From: an uncultured Latescibacterota bacterium
Lineage (GTDB): Bacteria; Latescibacterota; UBA2968
Direction of reading: 5' to 3'
DNA length: 64,000 bases
Assembly (NCBI GenBank): GCA_958295785.1
Contig: OY282377.1
Coordinates: 2,184,394-2,248,393 of the forward strand
Below are positions 48,601 through 58,127 of the stretch, piece by piece. The notes below the pieces were generated by a model, which did no database searches, was not told the origin of the DNA, and saw nothing but the letters and a program-made list of their open reading frames with translations. Numbering within the stretch: position 1 is the first letter of the stretch; each line of letters begins with the position of its first letter. The position numbers and the translations under genes were made by a program.

Positions 48601-51600
48601 CTTCTCTCGCTTCACTTCCATCAAAACAAGGATTGAAACACGATGCGCGAGCTCATCTTGAGGCACGCTTTGGCGCTCTCGCTTCACTTCCATCAAAACA
48701 AGGATTGAAACCTGAGTTGACCCCTACGGAAATTGGGGCTGTTCTGCTCTCGCTTCACTTCCATCAAAACAAGGATTGAAACATTCGATCCGCACCATCT
48801 CGAATGCCCCCCCCGCGGACTCTCGCTTCACTTCCATCAAAACAAGGATTGAAACCACCTTGGAATATTCCCACCGCCCCGCCGATCACCCTCTCGCTTC
48901 ACTTCCATCAAAACAAGGATTGAAACAGCGCCAGCTCTCCACGATCTGGCATAGGTAGCGGCTCTCGCTTCACTTCCATCAAAACAAGGATTGAAACATA
49001 TTTTCCCAAAATGTCTCAATGGGTTTACTGATGGCTCTCGCTTCACTTCCATCAAAACAAGGATTGAAACTAAGCGAACCTATAGAAAAAGCCCCCTGGA
49101 TCCACCTCTCGCTTCACTTCCATCAAAACAAGGATTGAAACTCTCGGCTCGACGAGCAGGACCTCGAAGCGTTTTGTCTCTCGCTTCACTTCCATCAAAA
49201 CAAGGATTGAAACACGAGGCAGTGCGCGACACCTACTCACAGGATCGCCCTCTCGCTTCACTTCCATCAAAACAAGGATTGAAACAGGTTCGGGATTACC
49301 CTAAAAGAAGACTTGAAGATACTCTCGCTTCACTTCCATCAAAACAAGGATTGAAACGGCATTGGAAATAGCCGCCCCTGGGGCCGGGCGTAAACTCTCG
49401 CTTCACTTCCATCAAAACAAGGATTGAAACATCCAGGAGTTCAAAGCCGCTCCAAGCGGCTGGCTCTCTCGCTTCACTTCCATCAAAACAAGGATTGAAA
49501 CATGTCTGCAAGATATCCGACGACATCGGTCGGCTTGCTCTCGCTTCACTTCCATCAAAACAAGGATTGAAACCGGACGATATGAATTCCAATGTATCAT
49601 GAAGGGGGGCTCTCGCTTCACTTCCATCAAAACAAGGATTGAAACCCTGCCGCCGTCAAACAGTTCGCCCGCCAATGGCGCTCTCGCTTCACTTCCATCA
49701 AAACAAGGATTGAAACAAAGGTACTCCAGACAGTCTTAAGATGAGCAGTTTTGCTCTCGCTTCACTTCCATCAAAACAAGGATTGAAACCGGCAAGAGCG
49801 CAATTTGTAGTGTGGAAAACGACTCCTCTCGCTTCACTTCCATCAAAACAAGGATTGAAACAGAATCCTCCCGGGATTTCCCGATACGTAGAATATTCTC
49901 TCGCTTCACTTCCATCAAAACAAGGATTGAAACAACGACGGAACGGGCACGGGCGCATTTTATGTTCAACTCTCGCTTCACTTCCATCAAAACAAGGATT
50001 GAAACAATGAAAATCGATGTGCGTTCCAAGGCGTCTCGCTGTTCTCTCGCTTCACTTCCATCAAAACAAGGATTGAAACCCGATCAGTCCTCCGGCGTAC
50101 CTCGTCAAACTAACCCTCTCGCTTCACTTCCATCAAAACAAGGATTGAAACACCGTCGCATGCTTCCCGCTACTATTGATGACCGGCTCTCGCTTCACTT
50201 CCATCAAAACAAGGATTGAAACCTGGGCACCGGTCCCCAGCCCGACAATGCAGAGGGCTCTCGCTTCACTTCCATCAAAACAAGGATTGAAACCGCATCC
50301 AGTACAGCCTCAAGGGATGTGCTACTCATCTCTCGCTTCACTTCCATCAAAACAAGGATTGAAACATAAAGTTTTCTTGCCATTTCGTAAAGCATCCATT
50401 CTCTCGCTTCACTTCCATCAAAACAAGGATTGAAACGGATCCCCGAAAGCGCGGACTCGATTCCACCGAAACTCTCGCTTCACTTCCATCAAAACAAGGA
50501 TTGAAACTGGCGAACGCTTTGCGCGCAGCCACGCAATCGAATTCTCTCGCTTCACTTCCATCAAAACAAGGATTGAAACTTTAATGAGACACAAAACGTG
50601 GAAGTGAAAGATGGACTCTCGCTTCACTTCCATCAAAACAAGGATTGAAACCTATCATGGCGGAGGTGGCGATCAAATATCCGTATGCTCTCGCTTCACT
50701 TCCATCAAAACAAGGATTGAAACACACCGTCCCCATCTGCATCAATTCCAAAAAGCTGACTCTCGCTTCACTTCCATCAAAACAAGGATTGAAACTATAA
50801 TGGGCCGGTGGATTATGCGTTGGAATTGTTCTCTCGCTTCACTTCCATCAAAACAAGGATTGAAACATGTTTTTTCGGTGAGATCCTCGGGAGGGAGCAG
50901 GCTCTCGCTTCACTTCCATCAAAACAAGGATTGAAACCTCTGGCCGGTTGCGTTCAAGCGGGGGGGGCTGAAATCTCTCGCTTCACTTCCATCAAAACAA
51001 GGATTGAAACCTCTGGCCGGTTGCGTTCAAGCGGGGGGGGCTGAAATCTCTCGCTTCACTTCCATCAAAACAAGGATTGAAACTTTCGCGTACTGTCGGG
51101 CAAAGGACGGCGTCATCCACTCTCGCTTCACTTCCATCAAAACAAGGATTGAAACCGTTTAAGCCAACATCAAGCCTCACGTGAAGCCGACTCTCGCTTC
51201 ACTTCCATCAAAACAAGGATTGAAACCGATCTGCAAGAGGATCAGAACCGAAATCTTGCCGCTCTCGCTTCACTTCCATCAAAACAAGGATTGAAACACT
51301 ACTGCGCCCTTTTCTATCTGCTATCACTTGCCAACTCTCGCTTCACTTCCATCAAAACAAGGATTGAAACCCAAATGCAACCGCCAACCCCACACATATT
51401 CAACAACTCTCGCTTCACTTCCATCAAAACAAGGATTGAAACATTGACGAAATGTGGGGATTGGCGAAGCCATTGGACTCTCGCTTCACTTCCATCAAAA
51501 CAAGGATTGAAACTTTGGCAGCACGGGCATTGACGTGATGATCGCCGACCCTCTCGCTTCACTTCCATCAAAACAAGGATTGAAACGGCAACAAGTTCCC

Positions 51601-51877
51601 ATTCCGAAGTTGAGGGATCAACACTCTCGCTTCACTTCCATCAAAACAAGGATTGAAACCCCTTTTGGCCCCGGCCCGGTGCAGATGAGGGAGACCTGCT
51701 CTCGCTTCACTTCCATCAAAACAAGGATTGAAACCATACGCTTCGTCGTCCATATTTTCGGCTCCGCCCGTCTCTCGCTTCACTTCCATCAAAACAAGGA
51801 TTGAAACTGGTGGTTCCGTTCGCTCTGCTCACCTTTTCGGCTACTCTCGCTTCACTTCCATCAAAACAAGGATTGAA

Positions 51878-53071
51878 TACTCTGTAAATTAAGTTATTTT
51901 AAGTTTTGAATTGTCTGGATAAACGCGTTGATAATGGGTATTCATCTTGTCTCTGGCCTTGGGCAAAGTGAACTGCCAATTCAAGGGGATACCCTTGGCC
52001 TCTCGCTCCTGGAAAAAGGCCAAAACTTCCCGGCGTAGTTCCGCCTTTGTCGCAATGCGCCTATTCAAACATCCTCGCGCCAGAGCCGAAAATTCGATCT
52101 CGATCATGTTGAGCCAACTCGCCGACTTGGGGGTAAAGAAGAACTCAAACTTCTGCGCGAGGGCAAACGCCTCATCGGCCGGCAAGTAACGATAGAAGGC
52201 ATGGCGGGTATGCGTGTTGAGATTGTCTTGCACCAAGCGGATTTTCTCCGCTTGTGGCCAATGCTGTGTCAGGGCCTGACAAAAGTGGGTGTATTCCTTC
52301 ATCGTGCGCCGGGGATAGATTTCGGCAAGCCGTTTGCCGGTTAAAGGCTCAATGGCGGCCAACAGCGCACACGAGCCGTGTTTGGTATAGGCATAATGTT
52401 CTTTGGTCACTTGGCCTGTTGTTAGGGGCAAGGGATCAAGGACTTGTCCGATGAGAAAACAAGGACGTTCATCAAAGCAGACCACAGGAACATTGGGATC
52501 ATGAGGTTGGTCATACAGCCAAAGCAAGGCTTCCATGCGTGCGAGAAAGGACGCATCCACTTTGCGGATGCACCATGTTCTCTTCAAGTGGGGCTTCAAT
52601 TCGTTTTTTTTAGAATCGTCTTGACATGCGTGTGTGAGAGATGCTCACAAGAGCCCAATGCCACGCAGTGATCCGCCAAGAGGCGCAACGTCCATCTGCC
52701 ATGGCCTGCCGAGGGGGTTGAACAGGCCAAGGCGGTGATTTGGGCCCGTTGCTTGCCCGTCATCTCCACCGGGCGTCCTGGCCGCGGGGCATCTTTGAGG
52801 CCATCCAAGCCGAGGGTGCGGTATTTCTTTGCCCAATTGCTCAGGGTCTGCCCGGTCATGCCGAGGGTTTGAGCCACTTGAGTGTAGGTTTTGCCTCGGT
52901 CAAGTTCAAGCAAGCCCAAAGCGCGTTTGTAGATTCGGGCTTTTTGGTCTCCTTTGGTGATCAAGGCGGTCAAAGTATCTCGGTCTGTGGGGGTGAGTTG
53001 GACGTGTTGTTTGGGCATGCGAACGCCTCCTTGAAATAATTGAAATTCCAAAGTATTTAATTTACAGAGTA
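51878..53071 (-). mobile_element. IS630-family element copy B inside a CRISPR repeat
   Basis: A 1194-bp element with ends TACTCTGTAAATTAA. It lies inside the 3' end of repeat 128, with TTGAA on both sides (51873-51877 and 53072-53076). A 5-bp duplication is unexpected for IS630, which normally duplicates TA. It is nearly identical to copy A at the other side of the cas operon but inverted relative to it. Confidence 0.92.
51889..53018 (-). CDS. IS630-family transposase in two frames, probable -1 frameshift
   Basis: The HTH frame (53018 down to 52596; AAGGAGG upstream of the ATG) ends TILKKTN. The DDE frame (to 51889) begins KKNELKPHLKRTW when read -1 across an eight-A tract near 52609. IS630 elements often use such a slippery tract to make the full transposase. 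DDE motifs: VVCFDERP, LVQDNLNTHT and WLNMIEIEFSAL. No internal stop is seen, so the copy may be active. Confidence 0.85.
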
Positions 53072-53956
53072 TTGAAACTCAGTAGGATGGCGAAAGTAAC
53101 GATTCCAAATCCGATTCTCTCGCTTCACTTCCATCAAAACAAGGATTGAAACTGCGCGTCGTCCACGTTGGCGGCACCCGCATGTAGTCCTCTCGCTTCA
53201 CTTCCATCAAAACAAGGATTGAAACCGCTTGGTAACGCGCAATAGCAGTAGGGGAATCGAACCTCTCGCTTCACTTCCATCAAAACAAGGATTGAAACAC
53301 CTGGCCCGCGTAACTGGCAAAGGAAACAACCGCGCCCTCTCGCTTCACTTCCATCAAAACAAGGATTGAAACCATCATCCGAAGCGAGGCCATCATCCTG
53401 ATCAAACTCTCGCTTCACTTCCATCAAAACAAGGATTGAAACTGGATACTGACGACATGAAAGATCAGCGCCTCATGCTCTCGCTTCACTTCCATCAAAA
53501 CAAGGATTGAAACGACGGTGCATAAGAAGCTCCTATTGCGGGTTCGGACACTCTCGCTTCACTTCCATCAAAACAAGGATTGAAACCTCTCCTTTGCTGG
53601 TGGTTTCGCCGGCACTATTTGCTCTCGCTTCACTTCCATCAAAACAAGGATTGAAACCCGGAGGCCACGCGAGAGCGATTTTAGGATTATTCTCTCGCTT
53701 CACTTCCATCAAAACAAGGATTGAAACTGCAGAATCGAAATGGTAAAGGAGAAACCATGAAACTCTCGCTTCACTTCCATCAAAACAAGGATTGAAACTA
53801 CTGCTCACGGGTAATGCCGTATTCCGAAAGGGTGCTCTCGCTTCACTTCCATCAAAACAAGGATTGAAACTAACCAGCAGAACGACATAAGGTTACACAA
53901 GCGGACTCTCGCTTCACTTCCATCAAAACAAGGATTGAAACCCTCTGGGCCGTCTT

Positions 53957-54069
53957 AGAGTCCCTAACAGAAAGCGTTGCCATGGATTTGTGAGAGGCCG
54001 CCTTTGAGGCGTACCTGCGGGTGTTCACTCCTCTGTTTCAGACGCTTGCTTTCTTTATGTGAGGGCTTC
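53957..54069 (+). repeat. Rep-B copy 2
   Basis: Begins AGAGTCCCTAAC 15 bp into the spacer after repeat 140 and ends GAGGGCTTC. It faces Rep-B copy 3 in inverted orientation across 3.5 kb. Confidence 0.8.
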
Positions 54070-54260
54070 AAGGCCGTGCCCACTTCTCGGGGCACCTTGG
54101 GGGCGAGGGCCCCTGCTTTTTTGAACTGCCCGAACCCATTGCGCGCGCGGGCTTCCAATTTTGTATTTTGTTCGACACTGGCGGTCCCTTTCTCGACTTG
54201 GGCCCCGGGAAGCGGAATATATTGCGTGTTCATTTTTTTGATGTCGCTTTGGGAACGCGT

Positions 54261-54959
54261 GTGAACCGATCAGCTGACCAAGGACGCGAGGCGAGATTTC
54301 GCTTTTCGGATGACAGGTCCCCCTTTCTCGGCCTGTCAGTGGTTTTTCTTCTTCTGGTGAAGCCGTTGTTGGAGCGCGAAGCGCACCCCCTTGTGCCCTT
54401 TCTTTTCTTGTTGGTTATGGCCGTGGTGCTCTGGCCGCTTGGCCTTGCCAAGGTGCTCTTTGGGTTGTGTGTGGTTCTCGGATTGTTGGGGTTTGGATTT
54501 TCGTTGTGGATGGATCTGAGGGCCGTTTCAGAGGCCGTATCTCAAGGGGTTGCGTTGGCCTTGCTCGGTGTTTATGCCTCGTTTTACGGGATATGTCTCG
54601 TGGTTTTTTTGGACCGGATTTTCTCTGAGAAGATGATCGCGTCAGATACCATTCAGGGGGGAATTGCCGTCTCATTTCTCAGCGGGTTGTTGTGGGCGTT
54701 TTTCTATCCCATCTTGCTCTTGCTCGACCCCGCTGCGATTTCATTGCCGGTTCACACATCGGGCGAGTTTTCAGAGTTGATTTATTTTTTTTTTGTCAGG
54801 CTGACCCCTTTGGGGTACGGAGAGATAACGCCGGTGAGTTGGATGGCGCAAAACCTGACCCTGTTGGAAGCCGTTTGGGGTCAGACGTATCTGGTGGTGC
54901 GGGTTGCTCGCCTGGTGGGCTTGCATTTGAGTGGGGCCGGTCAATCGGATCACAAATAG
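54261..54959 (+). CDS. potassium-channel-like pore protein
   Basis: A membrane protein of about 232 aa from GTG 54261; an ATG at 54168 would add 31 residues of low-confidence sequence. Four hydrophobic helices precede the pore region LIYFFFVRLTPLGYGEITPV, where T-x-x-G-Y-G matches the K+ selectivity filter (usually TTLGYGD; here Pro and Glu replace Thr and Asp). The final helix AVWGQTYLVVRVARLVGLHL is the inner TM typical of this family. It would conduct K+ across the inner membrane. It lies inside the Rep-B island. Confidence 0.75.
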   Translation: MNRSADQGREARFRFSDDRSPFLGLSVVFLLLVKPLLEREAHPLVPFLFLLVMAVVLWPLGLAKVLFGLCVVLGLLGFGFSLWMDLRAVSEAVSQGVALALLGVYASFYGICLVVFLDRIFSEKMIASDTIQGGIAVSFLSGLLWAFFYPILLLLDPAAISLPVHTSGEFSELIYFFFVRLTPLGYGEITPVSWMAQNLTLLEAVWGQTYLVVRVARLVGLHLSGAGQSDHK

Positions 54960-54967
54960 GAAGGGTT

Positions 54968-55069
54968 ATGAATGACAGATGGCCTGTTGTGTTTGGCGTT
55001 TTCTTTTGGGTGCTCTTATTGACGCCTGACGTTTGTGCTCAAAGTGAAAAAGAGCCCGTCGCTAGCTGA
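54968..55069 (+). CDS. 33-aa signal-peptide-only ORF (truncated secreted protein?)
   Basis: MNDRWPVVFGVFFWVLLLTP then DVCAQSEKEPVAS. It has a clear N-region, hydrophobic core and AxA-like cleavage region (VCAQ), then stops. GGAAGGG is upstream, and it starts 8 bp after the channel gene. It is probably the 5' remnant of a secreted protein. Confidence 0.45.
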   Translation: MNDRWPVVFGVFFWVLLLTPDVCAQSEKEPVAS

Positions 55070-55109
55070 CCTCATTCCCGCATTTGCAATTCATTGAATT
55101 TTGTCCATC

Positions 55110-55155
55110 CAAAAAATAAAAACGCCCGGTCATTGTGCGACTGGGCGTTATTTTG
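55110..55155 (-). terminator. rho-independent terminator
   Basis: Stem AACGCCC and GGGCGTT around a short loop, followed on the minus strand by a long T-rich run. It ends the leftward small-gene pair and may also act on the plus strand. Confidence 0.75.
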
Positions 55156-55169
55156 CTCGATTTGCGTGA

Positions 55170-55613
55170 TCACTCGGTGCTTGGCTTGGTGTGTGTCAAT
55201 GATGCGGTTGTTGGGGCGTTTGAGGGTTTGGCGAAAAAGTCGGGGAGGGCAACAACGGGTTCTCCGAGGGACAGACGCATGCGCGCGTCCTGCATGCAGA
55301 ATGCGGGTTCGTCGGCGCAGGGCGCGGTGCGATTGTTTGAAGCACGAAGAAAATGGGATGGCAGATTTGGTTTGGCGCTTGTAAGAGTCGGAACAGACCT
55401 TATTTTCCGTCCCGTCCCACTCGGCACAACGATATCGCCCTGCAAAACATAGACATCATGAGCAATATCAGGAGCATGAACCTCATTCAATACATTCTGA
55501 AAAACCCCCTCATAACGCGCCACAGAAGCCGGCACCCTATGAGGTTCATTTGTACTCAAGCGACTCATAGACTTACCAACCTTATGTTTCAAATCCGCTA
55601 TCATATCCGCCAT
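55170..55613 (-). CDS. hypothetical protein
   Basis: A 147-aa protein with AAGG before ATG 55613. The N-terminal MADMIADLKHKVGKSMSRLS looks helical. The centre contains DVYVLQGDIVVPSGTG, and the C-terminal third is low complexity. I do not recognise the family. It follows the small frameshifted gene on the same strand with 45 bp between and ends before a terminator, so the two form a leftward transcription unit within the Rep-B island. Confidence 0.45.
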   Translation of the reverse strand: MADMIADLKHKVGKSMSRLSTNEPHRVPASVARYEGVFQNVLNEVHAPDIAHDVYVLQGDIVVPSGTGRKIRSVPTLTSAKPNLPSHFLRASNNRTAPCADEPAFCMQDARMRLSLGEPVVALPDFFAKPSNAPTTASLTHTKPSTE

Positions 55614-55658
55614 TATAGATCGCCTTTCTATTCACCCATCACCATCTCATAAACAAGA

Positions 55659-56040
55659 TCAGATCACATCATAGATAGACTTCTCGCCCCCATCCGTCAA
55701 CTTATCCCACAATATCAAAATCTTCCAAGCATCATCTCTCTCATGTCCTAAATCCATCAATCCCTTGACCAAACGCTTCCGCCAATACAAACTTTCCCTC
55801 TTCTCTCCATTTTTCTTTGTTACAAATATCCGCTTTCCATCCAACACTGCAAGCACTTTTCTCTGCAAAAGCAACTCTCTAATACGTCCATCCTCATTTC
55901 CCTTTTTTCCTTTCACCGCCAAATCTAAAACCCGTGACAACAACCCCCCCCTTCATCATCCCCTGCATCCCTCCCAACATCCCCCGCTCATCCTTATCGC
56001 CTCCATCTGACGCCTCAACAACACCCAATGTCCGTCTCAC
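55659..56040 (-). pseudogene. hypothetical protein with a frameshift at an eight-G tract
   Basis: From GTG 56040 the frame reads VRRTLGVVEASDGGDKDERG then MLGGMQGMMKGG. At the G8 tract (55945-55952, minus strand) it shifts into LLSRVLDLAVKGKKGNEDGR and continues to YDVI, stop at 55659. With seven Gs the protein would be a continuous 126 aa. This could be a dead gene, a slippage-switched gene or a sequencing error. Family unknown. Confidence 0.45.
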
Positions 56041-56580
56041 AATGCACCGCCATTTTCTTATACAACAAAAGGCAATAGACTATCGCCTTTTCACAAAATT
56101 TTTGGAGCAGACAGAGCGATTGTCGGGATGGCTTCCTTCTACCCTATAGTGAAAAAACGACCGAAAAATCGAAATTATACAGACTTTACTGCTTATTTTT
56201 TTCTGACAGGCACCTCCCGATCATGCCCGTCAGAAAATCCCGATCATGCCCGTCAGAAAATCCAAAACGCAATGAATCTGACACCTACCATGATACCTAA
56301 AAAAACAAATATATCGCCGTTCACTTTCAACAACAGACAGATAACATTTTTGCTTTTTGCATCTCTCGATGAGACAGGGCCTATCTTTGAGACAGGGCCT
56401 ATCTTTGACGGGTTTGACCGGCGTCAATGGCCGAGGAAATGCACAAGAAAACAAGCTCGACATCATCACCAAAACGTCCAACCAACCCCATCTCGAACAC
56501 AATCCTTTACCCCAACAACAATTCTTTACCTTCAAGACGATTATTCCCCACAAAACTTGACGCTCCTTGATCTACACGCT
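56041..56580. other. AT-rich spacer with short tandem duplications, no gene accepted
   Basis: A 23-bp unit (CCCGATCATGCCCGTCAGAA plus AAT) is duplicated near 56218-56262, and an 18-bp unit (GAGACAGGGCCTATCTTT) near 56371-56406. Open frames here are short and show no recognisable protein. Confidence 0.5.
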
Positions 56581-57003
56581 TTAACGGAGATTTCCCATAC
56601 CGAGTATAACAGGCCACACAAAAATCGTTCCCAAGGGATGCGACTGCAACACGTCCGTCAGCGCGAGGCGCGCCATGCCCTGAACGAGCCCCTGCATCTG
56701 GCCGGCGGGCGGGCGCGATCATCGCGCAATGTCGATCGCAGTACCCACGGGGTACAGGAACTCGCGACGGATGTCTTTTTCGCTCCCCTGTGAATCGCTT
56801 TCTTTGAGGGCGCCAAAAATGGCGATCCCTTTATGCCCTGCGTCTATTGCCGCTTGTGCGGCTTTTACGGCACGCTCGGCTTCCAACAACAAGGGCGCGG
56901 TCATTAAGGGGTAGATTACCCCTTCAGAGGTTACCCGCGTGGGCAATTCAGGGGGCATGCGATCCGTTTCGATTGCGTTCACGCTCGGTAGGGGATTTGC
57001 CAT
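56581..57003 (-). pseudogene. Lon substrate-binding-domain fragment, frameshifted
   Basis: ATG 57003 follows AGGAG. The sequence EGVIYPLMTAPLLLEAERAV, KAAQAAIDAGHKGIAIFGAL and LYPVGTAIDIAR matches the N-terminal substrate-binding domain of Lon-type proteases. After a frameshift near 56715 it continues in another frame with GMARLALTDVLQSHPLG and stops. No ATPase or protease domain follows. It is a decayed gene fragment or the relic of a stand-alone LON-domain protein. Confidence 0.6.
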
Positions 57004-57137
57004 GACATAGACTCCTCTCCGAATGCGAGCCGATCTCGCGCGCTGGCGTGAGGCAGAATGGCAGTTGGGGCGCGCTTTGTATGATATGATTTCACGCTGG
57101 AAACGCATGGGGCGTTTCGCTATATTGATGGGGTCTT

Positions 57138-57562
57138 ATACCCATTTGATTTTTCTTTGTCCGTCTCCTGCCTCCTATCAGGGAGGAATGAGGAATGGGG
57201 AACAGATGTTCCGTAGAGATCATGCGGTGCTTGTCTCAAGCGTTGGGTTCTGCCTCCTCGTGGGTTGCCTTCGATGCGTTGGCTACGCCTGTGCCTACGG
57301 CGTGCGGCGACCTCCTTTTTTTCAACAGCAAAAAAAGGAAGCAAAAAATGCCGCTCTCATGCGCCGAGGGGGGCTCTGCACAGCGCAAAGCGCTTTGCGG
57401 GTCACACACCATGCGCTGGCCTGCGAGGTGGGGTGCAAGAGGGAGGTGGGTTGCGAGACGGCCTTGCGCGCTGTGCGCGATGGTTTTATCGGAGGGTCTT
57501 TTGGGATGGCCTTTTTGCCATGGCTTTTCTGAATGCCTAGGTAACGTCAAGGGAATCATTAA
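57138..57562 (+). repeat. Rep-A copy 5 (right end truncated by Rep-B)
   Basis: Starts ATACCCATTTGATTTTTC and carries the full core. The right terminus is missing where Rep-B copy 3 begins at 57563. Rep-A copy 1 also abuts a Rep-B, so the two families are linked twice. Confidence 0.75.
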
Positions 57563-57680
57563 GAAGCCCTCACATAAAGAAAGCAAGCGTCTGAAACAGA
57601 GGAGTGAACACCCGATGGAGAGGAACGCCTCAAAGTTGGCCTCTCACAAATCCATGGCAACGTTTTTTGTTAGGGACTCT
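57563..57680 (-). repeat. Rep-B copy 3
   Basis: Inverted copy ending TAGGGACTCT at 57680. It marks the right boundary of the island in the CRISPR tail. Confidence 0.8.
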
Positions 57681-57718
57681 AAATCTCGAGAATCTCCCCT
57701 TACACCAGTGAGGGGAGC

Positions 57719-57798
57719 GGATTGAAACCATTCAAGTCGGCGACGATTTGCGCGAGAATCGCCTCTCGCTTCACTTCCATCAAAACAAGGATTGAAAC
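57719..57798 (+). CRISPR. detached CRISPR tail: repeat relic, spacer and one intact repeat
   Basis: GGATTGAAAC at 57719-57728 is the last 10 bp of a repeat. A 34-bp spacer follows, then a perfect repeat at 57763-57798. They continue the main array beyond the Rep-B island. Confidence 0.9.
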
Positions 57799-57849
57799 GA
57801 AAAAAAGGTTGTGCTCAAGCGCGGACTTTTGTAATTTTTTTTGCCTTCA

Positions 57850-57936
57850 CAATGCAATGTAGACTCAATTTGGTAGAGTGGCGTTCCGAGGCAACTCGGT
57901 GGGCGTGTTGCGGGTTCAAGTCCCGTCATTGCATTG
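57850..57936 (+). tRNA. tRNA-like sequence without a normal anticodon loop
   Basis: A 7-bp acceptor-type stem TGCAATG/CATTGCA (extendable to 10 bp as CAATGCAATG/CATTGCATTG), a D-arm ACTC-AATTTGGTA-GAGT and a T-arm GCGGG-TTCAAGT-CCCGT are all present, with no encoded CCA. Between the D and T arms 30 nt replace the usual 22-23. The best fold there is CCGAG-GCAA-CTCGG, a GNRA-capped stem, rather than a 7-nt anticodon loop. If forced into a class II fold the anticodon would read GAG, but position 33 is not T. It lies between the last intact and the degenerate CRISPR repeat and is followed by a T-run. Confidence 0.5.
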
Positions 57937-57989
57937 TGGGGCTATTTTTTTAGTGGGATCGCGAATCTCGCGTGCGTCCACTCTCCAAC

Positions 57990-58025
57990 CTCTCACAACA
58001 CTTCCATAAAAACACAGATTGAAAC
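57990..58025 (+). CRISPR. degenerate terminal CRISPR repeat
   Basis: CTCTCACAACACTTCCATAA then AAACACAGATTGAAAC keeps both repeat ends with several internal differences, typical of the trailer-end repeat of an array. It marks the original distal end. Confidence 0.8.
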
Positions 58026-58026
58026 T

Positions 58027-58063
58027 TAAAAAGCCATCCTGATCTCATCAGGATGGCTTTTTT
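58027..58063 (+). terminator. rho-independent terminator after the CRISPR array
   Basis: A-run, stem AAGCCATCCTGA, loop TCTCA, stem TCAGGATGGCTT, T-run, placed directly after the degenerate last repeat. It probably ends the pre-crRNA and may also act on the convergent M48 gene. Confidence 0.9.
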
Positions 58064-58127
58064 ATGTTGAATAACACCGCGTTAGCACATGCTTTGACAC
58101 TTTCCACCAATCCAACCCTCGCTTCAC

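Larger units (their letters stand above)
42671..53941 (+). CRISPR. type I CRISPR array, 140 repeats of 36 bp, one split by an IS
   Basis: The repeat starts CTCTCGCTTCACTTCC, continues ATCAAAACAAGG and ends ATTGAAAC, the usual 8-nt crRNA handle, so it is read rightward from the leader at 42.5 kb. I counted 128 repeats to 51877 (the last one split by IS630 copy B) and 12 more from 53116 to 53941. Spacers are mostly 34-38 bp. Repeats are nearly invariant. A block of seven spacers is duplicated (47849-48315 and 48495-48961), and one spacer is duplicated in tandem (50938 and 51011). Orientation and adjacency assign it to the upstream cas operon. Confidence 0.98.
53957..57680. mobile_element. 3.7-kb island bounded by inverted Rep-B copies, inserted in the CRISPR tail
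   Basis: Outer ends are AGAGTCCCTAAC and its complement. CRISPR repeats stop on its left and resume as a 10-bp relic (57719-57728), one intact repeat and a degenerate repeat on its right. Inside are an ion channel gene, small ORFs, a broken lon-like fragment and Rep-A copy 5. No transposase is present, so movement would need help or happened by recombination. Confidence 0.5.

Noticed and set aside
42700-53900. Many open frames across the array reading phrases such as LASLPSKQGLKQ or FNPCFDGSEAR
   Set aside because: They are translations of the CRISPR repeat joined to spacers; the phrase recurs every 72-74 bp in several frames on both strands.
56128-56793. 221-aa plus-strand frame
   Set aside because: It spans tandem duplications and runs antisense to the Lon fragment, with no ribosome-binding site and no recognisable domain.
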